Below are positions 1 to 8,662 of a DNA stretch of 64,000 nt, piece by piece. The position numbers and the translations under genes are program-made. Under the pieces are notes generated by a model, which ran no database searches, had not been told where the DNA came from, and saw nothing but the letters and a program-made list of their open reading frames with translations. Each line of letters starts with the position of its first letter. The first letter of the stretch is position 1. Source of the DNA: Streptomyces coryli (GTDB lineage: Bacteria; Actinomycetota; Actinomycetes; Streptomycetales; Streptomycetaceae); NCBI RefSeq assembly GCF_011044975.1, contig NZ_JAAKZV010000005.1, positions 37,037-101,036 of the forward strand, in the 5' to 3' direction.

Positions 1-40
1 TCGAGTGGCCGAAGGACGAGGCATGTCGGCACCCTATCTG

Positions 41-83
41 ACTTAACGATAGGTAAGTACCGTGTACTTACCTATCGTTAAGT
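41..83. promoter_or_regulatory. Perfect 20-bp inverted repeat, probable TetR-type operator
   Basis: Positions 41-60 (ACTTAACGATAGGTAAGTAC) are exactly complementary to 64-83, with a 3-base centre. Each arm is itself an imperfect palindrome of the CTTA-N8-TAAG type (42-57 and 67-82), so the site could hold two regulator dimers about 25 bp apart. It ends 13 bases before the ATG of the FAD monooxygenase and just before its GGAGG ribosome site. No regulator gene is in view; one may lie left of the window. An RNA hairpin of the same sequence is an alternative, but its AT content and lack of a T run argue against a terminator. Confidence 0.7.
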
Positions 84-96
84 AAGGAGGCGGATC

Positions 97-1338
97 ATGC
101 GGATCCTCATCTCCGGCGCCAGCATCGCCGGTCCGGTGCTGGCGTACTGGCTCACCAGGCACGGCTTCTCCGTCACCGTCGTCGAGCGCGCGGCAGCGTT
201 ACGCAGGACCGGTGGCCACGCGATCGACCTGTTCCGGCCCGCGATGGACATCACGGAGAAGATGGGCGTGCTCCGGGACGCCGAGGAATGGGCCACCGGC
301 GCCCGCCGGTTGAGCCTCCACCGGGAGGGCAGGAAGAAGCCCGTCCGCGTGGACCTCGCCAAGATCTTCAGTGCCACCTCCGACCGGCACCTCGAGATCA
401 TGCGTGACGACCTGAGCGAGATCTACTACGACGCCACGCGCGACGACGTCGAGTACGTCTTCAACGACTCGATCACCGCGATCTCACCCGACGGCGAGGT
501 GCGGTTCGAGAGCGCCGCGCCCCGCCGTTTCGGCCTCGTCGTCGGCGCGGACGGGCTGCACTCCAACGTGCGCCGCCTCACCTTCGGCGACGAATCCCGC
601 TTCGGCAGCTTCATCGGCGCCTATCTCGGGGTGCTGACCCTGCCGGCCGCCTACGCCCTCGACGGCGAACTCCACATCCACGTCGGCGTCGGCCGTACGG
701 CCGGCATCTTCGGCGCCCGACATCTCGACGACGCACGGGCACTGTTCCTCTTCCGCAGCGAGCACGAGCTCGACTGCCACCATCGCGACGTCTCCCGGCA
801 AAAGGAGCTGCTGCGCGGCGCGTTCGCCGGCCTGCACCCCGACGTGGACCGCTGGCTGGCCGAGCTCGACCGTACCCCGGCGTTCTACTTCGACTCCATC
901 ACCCAGCTCCGCATGGACACCTGGTCGAGGGGACGGGTGACGCTCGTCGGCGACGCGGGCTACTGCCCCGGCCCGGCCGTCGGCGGCGGCACCACCCTGG
1001 CGATAGTCGGCGCCTACATCCTCGCCCGGGAACTGGCACGGGCGGGCGGCGACCACGAACGCGCCTTCCCCGCCTATGAGCGGGCGATGGCAGCGCACGT
1101 ACGCGGCAGCCGCGAGGTCGCCCGGAGCGCCGCCAAGACCCTGGTCCCCACCTCCCGCCTCGGCGTGTGGGGACTGGCCCAGGGCACCCGCCTGATCTCC
1201 GCCCTGCCCCCGGGCCCCAGCCGCGCCCTCGTCCGCCTCACCACCAAGAGCGCGCGCCTCTACGACGCGATGACCCTCGACGACCACCAGCCGTCACTCA
1301 CCGCAGCTTCGCCGGCCGCCGAAGGGCGGAGGCTCTGA
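97..1338 (+). CDS. FAD-dependent monooxygenase (PHBH-like, FAD_binding_3)
   Basis: A 413-residue flavoprotein of the p-hydroxybenzoate hydroxylase / TetX-like group. The N-terminus carries the Rossmann GxGxxG-type dinucleotide fold (ISGASIAGPVLAYWL, residues 5-19), and a second FAD motif, GDAGYCPGPAVGGG, lies near residues 285-298. Such enzymes use NAD(P)H and oxygen to hydroxylate aromatic or polyketide-like substrates; the substrate here cannot be told. The ATG at 97 follows AAGGAGG at good spacing. Codon 35 (199-201) is TTA, which in Streptomyces makes translation depend on the bldA tRNA. The gene sits behind a strong palindromic operator and its stop overlaps the start of a broken DoxX-like gene (ATGA), pointing to a former two-gene operon. 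Confidence 0.85.
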   Translation: MRILISGASIAGPVLAYWLTRHGFSVTVVERAAALRRTGGHAIDLFRPAMDITEKMGVLRDAEEWATGARRLSLHREGRKKPVRVDLAKIFSATSDRHLEIMRDDLSEIYYDATRDDVEYVFNDSITAISPDGEVRFESAAPRRFGLVVGADGLHSNVRRLTFGDESRFGSFIGAYLGVLTLPAAYALDGELHIHVGVGRTAGIFGARHLDDARALFLFRSEHELDCHHRDVSRQKELLRGAFAGLHPDVDRWLAELDRTPAFYFDSITQLRMDTWSRGRVTLVGDAGYCPGPAVGGGTTLAIVGAYILARELARAGGDHERAFPAYERAMAAHVRGSREVARSAAKTLVPTSRLGVWGLAQGTRLISALPPGPSRALVRLTTKSARLYDAMTLDDHQPSLTAASPAAEGRRL

Positions 1339-1534
1339 TGGAACCACTTATCGCGCTCCTGGCGGGACACTCCCCAACCCCGGCCTGCTCGTCACGCTCA
1401 CCGGCATCCTCGAACTCGCCGGGGCCGTCGGCGTTCTCATCCCCGCGACCGCGCGCGTCACCGCTGCCTGCCTGATCGCGCTGATGGTCGCGATGTACCC
1501 GGCGAACGTCTCGGCCGCCCGGAGCCGGCCGTAG
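1338..1534 (+). pseudogene. Truncated, frameshifted DoxX-like membrane protein remnant
   Basis: An ATG overlaps the stop of the monooxygenase gene, but its frame soon loses sense. From 1376 to the TAG at 1532-1534 a different frame encodes 52 residues typical of the C-terminal half of a small DoxX-family membrane protein (for example GILELAGAVGVLIPATAR and ALMVAMYPANVSAA). The N-terminal helix expected in the family (total length usually 110-150 residues) is missing. I read this as a gene that suffered a deletion plus frameshift; its former partner is the monooxygenase. Confidence 0.6.
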
Positions 1535-1646
1535 CGGGGGCGGCGGGCCAGGCGGGAGGAAGGCGACCCGGCCGCGCACCCCCGCATGCGGCTGTATCAG
1601 ATAAAACGACGTATCCGCGGAGCAGATGCGGTTCGGCGCGTACTCG

Positions 1647-2189
1647 TCAACCGGACGAGCGAACGGTCGCCCCGGGCAACTCGTACAAGAACCACTCCTC
1701 GTCCGCCCCGCACTCCACCCCGATCTGCCGGAATCCGGCCCGCGCCAGCACCCGCTGCGAAGCGGCGTTGCCCGGCTCGGTCTTCGCCCGCAGCAGTCGC
1801 ACCCCGGGCTGCCCGGCGGCCCACCCGCACAGCAGCCGGACGGCGTCCGTGGCCCAACCGCCGCCGCGCGCGGACACCGACAGGTCGTAGCCGATCTCCA
1901 CCGCCCCGTCCGCATCCGGCGCCGCGTGGAATCCGATCCCGCCCAGCGCCACCCCGTCCTCGGTCCTGGTGATCGCGTACGAGCCCCACCCCGGCCGGTG
2001 CGTGCCCAGCAGCACGGCCTTGACCATCATCCGTGCGCCGGTGGACGTACCCTCCGGCGGCGCCCCGTCGATCCAGACCAGGCCGCCGCTCTGGCCATCG
2101 GCGACCTGCGCGAGCTGGGTGGGAGCCAGCTCGCGCAGGGTGACCCGGCCCGCGGTGAGCACCTGCGGGCCGGCATCGCGCGTCGTCAC
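1647..2189 (-). CDS. GNAT family N-acetyltransferase
   Basis: A 180-residue protein with the RimJ/RimL-like GNAT fold: a conserved SARGGGWATDAV acetyl-CoA loop (motif A) and a GNAASQRVLARAGF motif B in the second half. It should transfer an acetyl group from acetyl-CoA to an amine; the substrate is unknown. The GTG start at 2189 overlaps the TGA of the upstream peptidase gene (GTGA), so the two are probably translationally coupled. An isolated GNAT of this kind has no more precise assignment from sequence alone. Confidence 0.8.
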   Translation of the reverse strand: MTTRDAGPQVLTAGRVTLRELAPTQLAQVADGQSGGLVWIDGAPPEGTSTGARMMVKAVLLGTHRPGWGSYAITRTEDGVALGGIGFHAAPDADGAVEIGYDLSVSARGGGWATDAVRLLCGWAAGQPGVRLLRAKTEPGNAASQRVLARAGFRQIGVECGADEEWFLYELPGATVRSSG

Positions 2190-3880
2190 AGCGCCGACAG
2201 CTCCGCGACCAGATCGTCGAGGCCGAGGGATCCGAGCGACAGCGCCGCCATGTGCCACGTCTTCGCGTCGAAGGCGTCGCCGTGTGCGGTACGAGCGGCG
2301 TCCCGGCCCTGCAGCCAGGCGCGTTCGCCGAGCTTGTAGCCGATCGCCTGGCCCGCCATGCCCTGGTAGCGGATCAGCTCGCTCTGCACGAAGTCCGCGG
2401 GCCGCCCGCTGTGCATGCCGAAGAACTCCTGCGCCAGCTCCGGCGTCCAGGTCTCGCCCGGGTGGAACGGCGAGTCGGCGGGGACGGTCAGCTGCAGGTG
2501 CATCCCGATGTCGATGATGACCCGCACCGCGCGCATCATCTGCGCGTCGAGATAGCCGAGCCGGGTCTCGGCCGACGTCAGGAACCCGAGCTCGTCCATC
2601 AGCCGCTCGGCGTACAGCGCCCAGCCCTCGGCATTCGCCGACACCATGCCGACGGTCGTCTGGTAGCGGGAGAGCTGCTCGGCGACATGCGTCCACTGCG
2701 CCAGCTGCAGATGGTGGCCCGGCACGCCCTCGTGGTACCAGGTCGAGACGAGGTCGTAGACCGGGAAGCGGGTCTGCCCCATCGTCGGCAGCCAGGTGCG
2801 GCCGGGGCGCGAGAAGTCCAGCGACGGGCCGGTGTAGTACGGCGCCGCGGCCGAACCGGGCGGCGCGATCCGGGACTCGACCCGCTTGACCCGCTCGGCG
2901 AGCTCGAAGTGGGTGCCGTCCAGCTTCTCGATCGCCTCGTCCATCAGCGACTGCAGCCACTCGCGCGTCTCCTCGACGCCCTCGACCGCCTGCCCGTGGT
3001 CCTCCAGCCAAGCAAGCGCCTCCCAGGGGGTCTTGGCGCCCGGCAGCACCTTCTCCGCCTCGGTCTTCATCTCGGCGAGCAGCCGGTGGTACTCGGACCA
3101 GCCGTACGTGTACGCCTCGTCGAGGTCCAGGTCGGTGCCGTTCCAGTAGCGCGAGAAGCGGGCGTAGCGCTCGCGGCCGACGACGTCCGGCGCGCCCTCG
3201 ATGCCCGGCGCGTAGACGTCCCGCAGCCAGTCGCGGAGCCGCAGCACCGCGTCGGTCGCGGCCTGCGCGGACGAGGCGAGCTCGGCGGACTGCTCCGCCG
3301 GCCCCTCGGACACGAGCTGCGTGAACCAGCTCTCGCCGCCCTCGCTGTCCCCGGCCCACTCGCCGAGCTGCTCCACCATGGCGGTCACCTGCCGCGGCCC
3401 GCCCGGCAGCTTGCGATCCAAGCCGAGCGCGAGCGACTCCTGATAGCCCTCCAGCGACGCCGGTACCGCACGCAGCCGCGCGCCGATGTCGGACCAGTCC
3501 TGCGCGGACTCCGTCGGCATCAGCGTGAAGGCCTGGCGGACCGAGTGCGCGGGGGAGTTGAGGTTGCTGACCGAGCGCAGCCCCTCGTCGGCCTCGTGCA
3601 CCGCCAGCTCCGCCTGCAGCCGCTCGCGCAGCAGCCGCGCGCACCGCCGCTCGGCGTCCGCGTCACCGCCGGGCCTGGCCTCCGCCTCGGCCAGCTTCCG
3701 CAGGGTGGTGCGGGACAGCTCGGCAAGAGTCTCCTGGCCGGCCGGGGAGAAGTCGGGGAGCTTCGTCTCGCTCCCGGGGACGCCGAGGTAGGTGCCGGTG
3801 ATCGGGTCGAGGGCGACGAGCTCGTCGACGTAGGCGTCGGCGACCTGGCGGGGCAGCGGATTCGCGTTCGTTTCGGACAT
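2186..3880 (-). CDS. DUF885 family metallopeptidase
   Basis: A 564-residue protein of the DUF885 family of predicted zinc carboxypeptidase-like enzymes, distantly related to M32/gluzincin folds. The metal site is visible as HEGVPGHH at residues 383-390 (HE-x4-H). No signal peptide is present, so it is probably cytoplasmic and acts on small peptides or amidated compounds. The length matches the family (about 550-600). It starts with ATG at 3880 without a strong ribosome-binding site and is coupled through a GTGA overlap to the GNAT gene downstream. Confidence 0.85.
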   Translation of the reverse strand: MSETNANPLPRQVADAYVDELVALDPITGTYLGVPGSETKLPDFSPAGQETLAELSRTTLRKLAEAEARPGGDADAERRCARLLRERLQAELAVHEADEGLRSVSNLNSPAHSVRQAFTLMPTESAQDWSDIGARLRAVPASLEGYQESLALGLDRKLPGGPRQVTAMVEQLGEWAGDSEGGESWFTQLVSEGPAEQSAELASSAQAATDAVLRLRDWLRDVYAPGIEGAPDVVGRERYARFSRYWNGTDLDLDEAYTYGWSEYHRLLAEMKTEAEKVLPGAKTPWEALAWLEDHGQAVEGVEETREWLQSLMDEAIEKLDGTHFELAERVKRVESRIAPPGSAAAPYYTGPSLDFSRPGRTWLPTMGQTRFPVYDLVSTWYHEGVPGHHLQLAQWTHVAEQLSRYQTTVGMVSANAEGWALYAERLMDELGFLTSAETRLGYLDAQMMRAVRVIIDIGMHLQLTVPADSPFHPGETWTPELAQEFFGMHSGRPADFVQSELIRYQGMAGQAIGYKLGERAWLQGRDAARTAHGDAFDAKTWHMAALSLGSLGLDDLVAELSAL

Positions 3881-3913
3881 GCTGGCCAGTCTCGTACATC
3901 ACCAGCGGGCACG

Positions 3914-4393
3914 TCACGCGGGTTCGTACGGGAGCAGCGGGCCGCACTCCCACTGCTGGAAGATCAGCCGGGTCTCCACCCGCGCCACCTCGGGCCGGGA
4001 GGTGAACTCGTCCAGTACGAGCCGCTGCAGATCGGCCGTGTCCGCCACCGCCACGTGCACCAGATAGTCGTCGGGCCCGGTCAGATGGAACAGCGCCCGC
4101 GACTCCGCAAGACCGCGCACCCGCTCCACGAACGGGCCGATCAGCTCCCGCCGGTGCGGCCGCACCTGCACCATCAGCAGCGCCTCCAGGCCCCGCCCCA
4201 GCTTCGCCGGATCGACCCGCAGCCGCTGCCCGACGATCACCCCGGCCCGGCGCAGCCGCGCCACCCGGTCCAGGCAGGTGGAGGGCGCGATGCCGGCGGC
4301 CGCGGCGAGGTCGCGGTTCGTCATCCGGGCGTCGTTCTGCAGCAGCCGCAGAATCTCCAGGTCTACCGGATCGAGAGCGGGATTATCGGACAT
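3914..4393 (-). CDS. Lrp/AsnC family transcriptional regulator
   Basis: A 159-residue regulator. Residues about 8-55 form the AsnC-type helix-turn-helix (LDPVDLEILRLLQNDAR, then TNRDLAAAAGIAPSTCLDRV), and residues 75-150 the RAM ligand-binding/oligomerisation domain. It is divergent from the PLP trans-sulfuration-type gene with only 60 bases between starts, the usual layout of an Lrp regulator with the amino-acid enzyme it controls. The ATG at 4393 fits the family N-terminus. I infer a sulfur amino acid as ligand from the neighbour only. Confidence 0.9.
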   Translation of the reverse strand: MSDNPALDPVDLEILRLLQNDARMTNRDLAAAAGIAPSTCLDRVARLRRAGVIVGQRLRVDPAKLGRGLEALLMVQVRPHRRELIGPFVERVRGLAESRALFHLTGPDDYLVHVAVADTADLQRLVLDEFTSRPEVARVETRLIFQQWECGPLLPYEPA

Positions 4394-4453
4394 CGGCCGA
4401 ACGTAGCACGGCAACCGCCCGGTAGCACCCGCTGAGAATTCATCCTGATCTCC

Positions 4454-5611
4454 ATGGAGACCCCGCTGCGCAACCTCGCCACGGAGGCCGTGCACGCCGG
4501 GCGCGAAGACCTCGCCGCCCGCGGCCTGCACGCCGCCCCGCTCGACCTGTCGACCACCTACCCGTCCGCCGACAGCCGCGCCGAGGCCGCCCGCCTCGAC
4601 GAGTTCGCCGCCACCGGCGCGCTGCCCGCGGGCCCGCCGGTCTACGGCCGGCTCGGCAACGAGACCGTCGACCGCTTCGAGACCGCCCTCGCCCGCCTGG
4701 AGGGCACCGAGTCCGCGGTCGCCTTCGCCAGCGGCATGGCGGCGCTGACGGCGACCCTTCTCGTCCGGGCCTCGCAGGGCCTCAAGCACATCGTCGCCGT
4801 CCGCCCGCTGTACGGCTGCAGCGACCACCTGCTGACCGCTGGGCTGCTCGGCACCGAGGTGACTTGGACCGACCCGGCGGGCATCGCCGACGCGATCCGC
4901 CCCGACACCGGCCTGGTGATGGTCGAGACCCCGGCGAACCCGACCCTCGCCGAGGTGGACCTGCGCGCGGTGGCGTACTCCTGCGGCGAGGTGCCGCTGC
5001 TGGTCGACAACACCTTCGCGACCCCGGTGCTGCAGCGCCCGGCGACCCTCGGCGCCCGCGCCGTGCTGCACAGCGCGACCAAGTACCTCGGCGGCCACGG
5101 CGACGTCCTCGGCGGCGTGGTGGCCTGCGACGAGGAGTTCGCGCGGCAGCTGCGCCAGATCCGCTTCGCCACCGGCGGCATCCTGCACCCGCTCGCCGGC
5201 TATCTGCTGCTGCGCGGCCTGTCGACGCTGCCCGTACGCGTGAAGGCCCAGTCCGCCACGGCCGCCGAGCTGGTGCGCCGCCTCAAGGCGGACCCCCGTA
5301 TCACCAAGGTCCACTACCCGAAGGTCGGCGGCGCGATGGTCGCCTTCGAGGTCGACGGCGACCCGCACGAGGTGATCGCCGGGGTCGAGCTGATCACCCC
5401 GGCGGTCAGCCTCGGCAGCGTGGACACGCTGATCCAGCACCCGGGCTCGATCAGCCACCGCGTCATCGGCGCGGACGGCCGCCGCAGCGGCGGGATCAGC
5501 GACCGGCTGCTGCGGATGTCGGTGGGCCTGGAGGACGTCGAGGACCTGTGGGCGGACCTGGACGCCGCGCTCAGTGCCGCCGTACGGGCTCCGGCTGAAG
5601 CCGTGCGGTGA
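4454..5611 (+). CDS. PLP-dependent trans-sulfuration enzyme (Cys/Met metabolism family)
   Basis: A 385-residue fold-type I PLP enzyme of the Cys_Met_Meta_PP family. The pyridoxal lysine is K210 in SATKYLGGHGD, with the ring-stacking and D185 motif LLVDNTFATPVLQ just before it; ETPANPT (158-164) and SVGLEDVEDL near the C-terminus are family signatures. Reactions in this family are cystathionine gamma-synthase/lyase, methionine gamma-lyase and O-acyl-homoserine sulfhydrylase; the sequence alone does not choose between them. Divergent Lrp control and an isolated position favour an amino-acid degradation role such as methionine gamma-lyase. The last 41 bases overlap the convergent GNAT gene. Confidence 0.88.
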   Translation: METPLRNLATEAVHAGREDLAARGLHAAPLDLSTTYPSADSRAEAARLDEFAATGALPAGPPVYGRLGNETVDRFETALARLEGTESAVAFASGMAALTATLLVRASQGLKHIVAVRPLYGCSDHLLTAGLLGTEVTWTDPAGIADAIRPDTGLVMVETPANPTLAEVDLRAVAYSCGEVPLLVDNTFATPVLQRPATLGARAVLHSATKYLGGHGDVLGGVVACDEEFARQLRQIRFATGGILHPLAGYLLLRGLSTLPVRVKAQSATAAELVRRLKADPRITKVHYPKVGGAMVAFEVDGDPHEVIAGVELITPAVSLGSVDTLIQHPGSISHRVIGADGRRSGGISDRLLRMSVGLEDVEDLWADLDAALSAAVRAPAEAVR

Positions 5612-6890
5612 TCACGAGGGTGCCCTCCTCGACCTGGTAGTCGAGCGGCAGCCCGAGGCCGCGCATGGCGGCGACCATGCCGGTGTTGGACGACTGGGTG
5701 ACGGCGTACGCGCTCGCGTAGCCGGCCTCGTCCGCCAGCACCAGCAGTCTCCGCAGCAGCTCGGCGCCGATGCCGCGGCGCTGCCAGGCGTCCTCGACCA
5801 GCACCGCCACCTCCGCCTCGTCGCCGTCCCACAGCAGATGCCCGAGGGCGACGAGGCGGCCGGAGGCGGATTCGACGGCGAGGGTGCGGCCGAAGCGCGG
5901 GCTGAGCAGGTGGTTGAGGTAGCGGTCGGCGTCGCCGACCGGGCCGTGGTAGCGCAGCGCCAGGGTGTCGGGGGAGCAGCGGTCGTGCATCGCCCGCGCC
6001 GCTGCCACGTCGCCGGGCTCGGCGCGGCGTACGGACACATCGCTGCCGGTCCGCAGCGTGGCCTGCTCGCGGGAGGTGGGCATCCGCGGCCCGAGCCGGG
6101 TGTCCAGCTCCACCAGCGCCCGGGCCCGCGCGAACTCGGTCGGCGTGAACGGCAGATACGGCCGCTCGATCGCCAGCTGCCCGCCCGACGGGTCGCGCAG
6201 CCGGATCACGGTGCCTTCGAGCACGCCCTCCTCGGGCACCTCCGCGGCCGGCGGGCGGCCGGCGGGGGAGAGGGCGGGCACCGAGTGGATGGTGCAGCGG
6301 CCGAGCAGCCGGCGCAGCGCGAGCGGCAGCTCGGACGGATCCATGGCGGTACGGGTCGCCAGGCCCAGCACCCGGGTCGGGGTGTCGACCAGGTCGTGCG
6401 GATCGGCCCGCTCCAGCCATGTGTCGCGGCCGCCGGCGCCCGCCACGGCGTCCTTGATGGCGTCCCCGTCCACGGCCACCGGGGCCCGCAGCAGGAACTC
6501 GTCCACCGTCCCGTCACCCAGCGGATGCGTCTGCAGCGTCAGGATGTCGGCCGCGTGCTCGGCCAGCGCCGCGCAGACGGCGGCCAGGGTCCCCGGCTCG
6601 TCGCGCACCGTGGTCCGCATCCGCCACAGCGCCGTCTCGCCGCCCGAGGCCGCGACCGCCGCGGCGGCCGGATCAGGGGGTGCGTGGGTCCTGCGGTGTG
6701 CCCACCATGTGTGGAACCCGACCGTGATGAGCAGCACGATCGCGGACACGGCGAGCATGGGTGGGCCCTCCGGACCCTTGAGTACGGTCTTGGCGACGCT
6801 GTCCGCCACCACCACGGCGGTGAACAGCGCCGCCAGCTCGACGACGTCCCGGCGCCAGGTGTGCTGAGTCTTCCTTTTCATCATGGTCAC
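5571..6890 (-). CDS. Membrane-anchored ACT-like domain / GNAT acetyltransferase fusion
   Basis: A 439-residue protein with three parts. Residues 16-34 and 44-62 are two hydrophobic helices (ELAALFTAVVVADSVAKTVL; LAVSAIVLLITVGFHTWW). Residues about 90-165 look like an ACT domain (RTTVRDEPGTLAAVCAALAEH), normally an amino-acid sensor. Residues about 285-430 are a GNAT domain with the acetyl-CoA loop AWQRRGIGAELLRRL. The arrangement suggests an acetyltransferase controlled by a small ligand and held at the membrane. The start has three nearby Met codons (MTMMKRK); the first is used here. It stands alone, convergent with the PLP enzyme gene. Confidence 0.8.
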   Translation of the reverse strand: MTMMKRKTQHTWRRDVVELAALFTAVVVADSVAKTVLKGPEGPPMLAVSAIVLLITVGFHTWWAHRRTHAPPDPAAAAVAASGGETALWRMRTTVRDEPGTLAAVCAALAEHAADILTLQTHPLGDGTVDEFLLRAPVAVDGDAIKDAVAGAGGRDTWLERADPHDLVDTPTRVLGLATRTAMDPSELPLALRRLLGRCTIHSVPALSPAGRPPAAEVPEEGVLEGTVIRLRDPSGGQLAIERPYLPFTPTEFARARALVELDTRLGPRMPTSREQATLRTGSDVSVRRAEPGDVAAARAMHDRCSPDTLALRYHGPVGDADRYLNHLLSPRFGRTLAVESASGRLVALGHLLWDGDEAEVAVLVEDAWQRRGIGAELLRRLLVLADEAGYASAYAVTQSSNTGMVAAMRGLGLPLDYQVEEGTLVITARLQPEPVRRH

Positions 6891-6950
6891 AGCCTCGGCG
6901 AACGTTGTTGCGTGATCACGAATGCGCTGTGACCGGTGCGTAAAGAGTGG

Positions 6951-8540
6951 CTATTGTCCGACCCGTCCCGGCTGCAGCACCTTGGTGAACAGCACCGCGC
7001 CGCCCTCTTCCCGGAGCCGGACGGTCATCTCGCCGCTGCCGCCGTCGATGTCCACCTGGCCGTAGTACTGGCCGCCGGCCGACGGCGGTACGTTCGCGGA
7101 CGTGGGCGCCTTCACGAACGGCTGCGTCGCGCCGAAGGTGCCGTCCAGCTTCAGCGCCGGGAAGCCGCCCGCGTTCAGCGGCCCGGAGACGAACTCCCAG
7201 AAGGGCTCGAAGTCGGTGAACGCCGCCTTCGACGGGTCGTAGTACTGCGCCGACGTGTAGTGCACATCCGCGGTGAACCAGACCGTGCCGGTGATCCGCT
7301 CGTGCTTGATGTGCCGCAGCAGGTCGGCGATCTGCAGCTCGCGCCCGAGCGGCATGCCGCTCTCGCCCTGCGCGATGGCCTCGAAGCGGGTGGTGCTGTC
7401 CGGGACGACCAGGCCGAGCGGCATGTCCGAGGCGATCACCTTCCAGACCGCCTTGGACCGCGACAGCTCCCTCTTCAGCCAGGCGAGCTGCTCGGTGCCG
7501 AGGATGCCGGTGGGGTCGTCCGGCTGGTTGTTGGCGGAGTTCTGGTTGCGGTACGTCCGCATGTCGAGCACGAAGACGTCCAGCAGCGGGCCGCGCCGGA
7601 TCACCCGCTGGACCTGGCCGCTCGCGTCCGGGTGCAGCGAGGACACCGGGAAGTACTCGGCGAAGGCCCGCTTCGCCCGCGCCGCCAGCACGTCCGCGTT
7701 CTTCTCCGTATAGCGGGCGTCCTCGATGATCTGGCCGGGGAACCAGTTGTTGCGCACCTCGTGGTCGTCCCACTGGTTGATCCACGGGATCTGGGCGTTG
7801 AAGCGGCGCAGGTTGTCGTCGAGGAGGTTGTAGCGGAAGTTGCCGCGGAATTGGTCCAGCGTCTGCGCGACCTGCGCCTTCTCGTCCGTGGTGACATTCC
7901 GCCAGGTGCTGCCGTCGGGCAGCGTGACGGACGGCAGGATCGGGTTGTCGGCGTAGATGTTGTCGCCGCTGCAGAGGAAGAAGTCCGGATCGAGGCCGCG
8001 CATCTCCTCGAAGATCGTGTAGCCGCCTCGGTCGGGGTTGATGCCCCAGCCCTGCCCGGCGAGGTCCGCGGACCAGGTGAAGCGGATGTCCTTGCGGCGG
8101 GACGCCGGTGCGGTACGGAACGTGCCGGTGACCGGCTCGCCCTTGCGGCGCGGGTCGTCGGGGTCGGCGAGGGTGACGCGGTAGTGGATCTGCTCGCCCG
8201 GCGGCAGGCCGCGCAGCTGGGTGCGGCCGGTGAAGTCGGTGTCCGGGCCAACAATGGGCCCGTGCCAGCGGCGGGCGTTCTTGAACGACTCGGTGGCCGA
8301 GGTCTCCACGATCATCCGCGCGGCCCGGTCGGAGCGCACCCACACCAGCCCGGAGCCGGCCCGGACGTCGCCCACCTGCACGCCCCACTTCGCCGCCGGG
8401 CGGCCGCTCAGCGCCTGCGCCGGGGCGAGGCCGGTGACGCCGGGCAGCGCCAGCGCCGCGGACGCGGCCGCGCTCCCGCGCAGCAGGGCTCGTCTGCTCG
8501 GCCTCCGGTCTGCCTGGTCGTTGCTGTTCAAGCTCCGCAC
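6951..8540 (-). CDS. phoD: Alkaline phosphatase D, Tat-secreted
   Basis: A 529-residue PhoD-type phosphatase/phosphodiesterase. The N-terminus has a twin-arginine signal (SRRALL at residues 15-20, then an Ala-rich hydrophobic stretch ending near AQA at 43), so it should be exported folded. The fibronectin-like N-domain (PhoD_N) is followed by the metallophosphatase core with LCSGDNIYAD, WDDHEVRNN and WFTADVHYTS, whose Asp, Asn and His residues bind Ca/Fe in this family. It releases phosphate from phosphate esters outside the cell. The start is GTG at 8540. A PHO box 63-84 bases upstream indicates PhoP control. Confidence 0.93.
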   Translation of the reverse strand: MRSLNSNDQADRRPSRRALLRGSAAASAALALPGVTGLAPAQALSGRPAAKWGVQVGDVRAGSGLVWVRSDRAARMIVETSATESFKNARRWHGPIVGPDTDFTGRTQLRGLPPGEQIHYRVTLADPDDPRRKGEPVTGTFRTAPASRRKDIRFTWSADLAGQGWGINPDRGGYTIFEEMRGLDPDFFLCSGDNIYADNPILPSVTLPDGSTWRNVTTDEKAQVAQTLDQFRGNFRYNLLDDNLRRFNAQIPWINQWDDHEVRNNWFPGQIIEDARYTEKNADVLAARAKRAFAEYFPVSSLHPDASGQVQRVIRRGPLLDVFVLDMRTYRNQNSANNQPDDPTGILGTEQLAWLKRELSRSKAVWKVIASDMPLGLVVPDSTTRFEAIAQGESGMPLGRELQIADLLRHIKHERITGTVWFTADVHYTSAQYYDPSKAAFTDFEPFWEFVSGPLNAGGFPALKLDGTFGATQPFVKAPTSANVPPSAGGQYYGQVDIDGGSGEMTVRLREEGGAVLFTKVLQPGRVGQ

Positions 8541-8602
8541 CTCATCTTCTCTAGCGACGGCGGCTCACATCGTGACCCCGCGTCCGCAACAGGGCCGTGC
8601 CC

Positions 8603-8624
8603 TGGACGCGAACGACAAGTGAAC
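8603..8624 (-). promoter_or_regulatory. PHO box (two 11-bp direct repeats)
   Basis: Read on the minus strand, GTTCACTTGTC (8624-8614) is followed directly by GTTCGCGTCCA (8613-8603). This fits the Streptomyces PhoP consensus of 11-bp units beginning G(G/T)TCA. The site lies in the 122-base gap between phoD and the MocR gene and is oriented toward phoD. Confidence 0.7.
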
Positions 8625-8662
8625 AACTCCCGCAACTCCAGGGGAAGTCCGGCGCGTGGGAA

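Noticed and set aside
1647-3644. Long open frame on the minus strand through the DUF885 gene
   Set aside because: Its upstream half is a shadow of the DUF885 peptidase; only the final part (1647-2189) has GNAT features.
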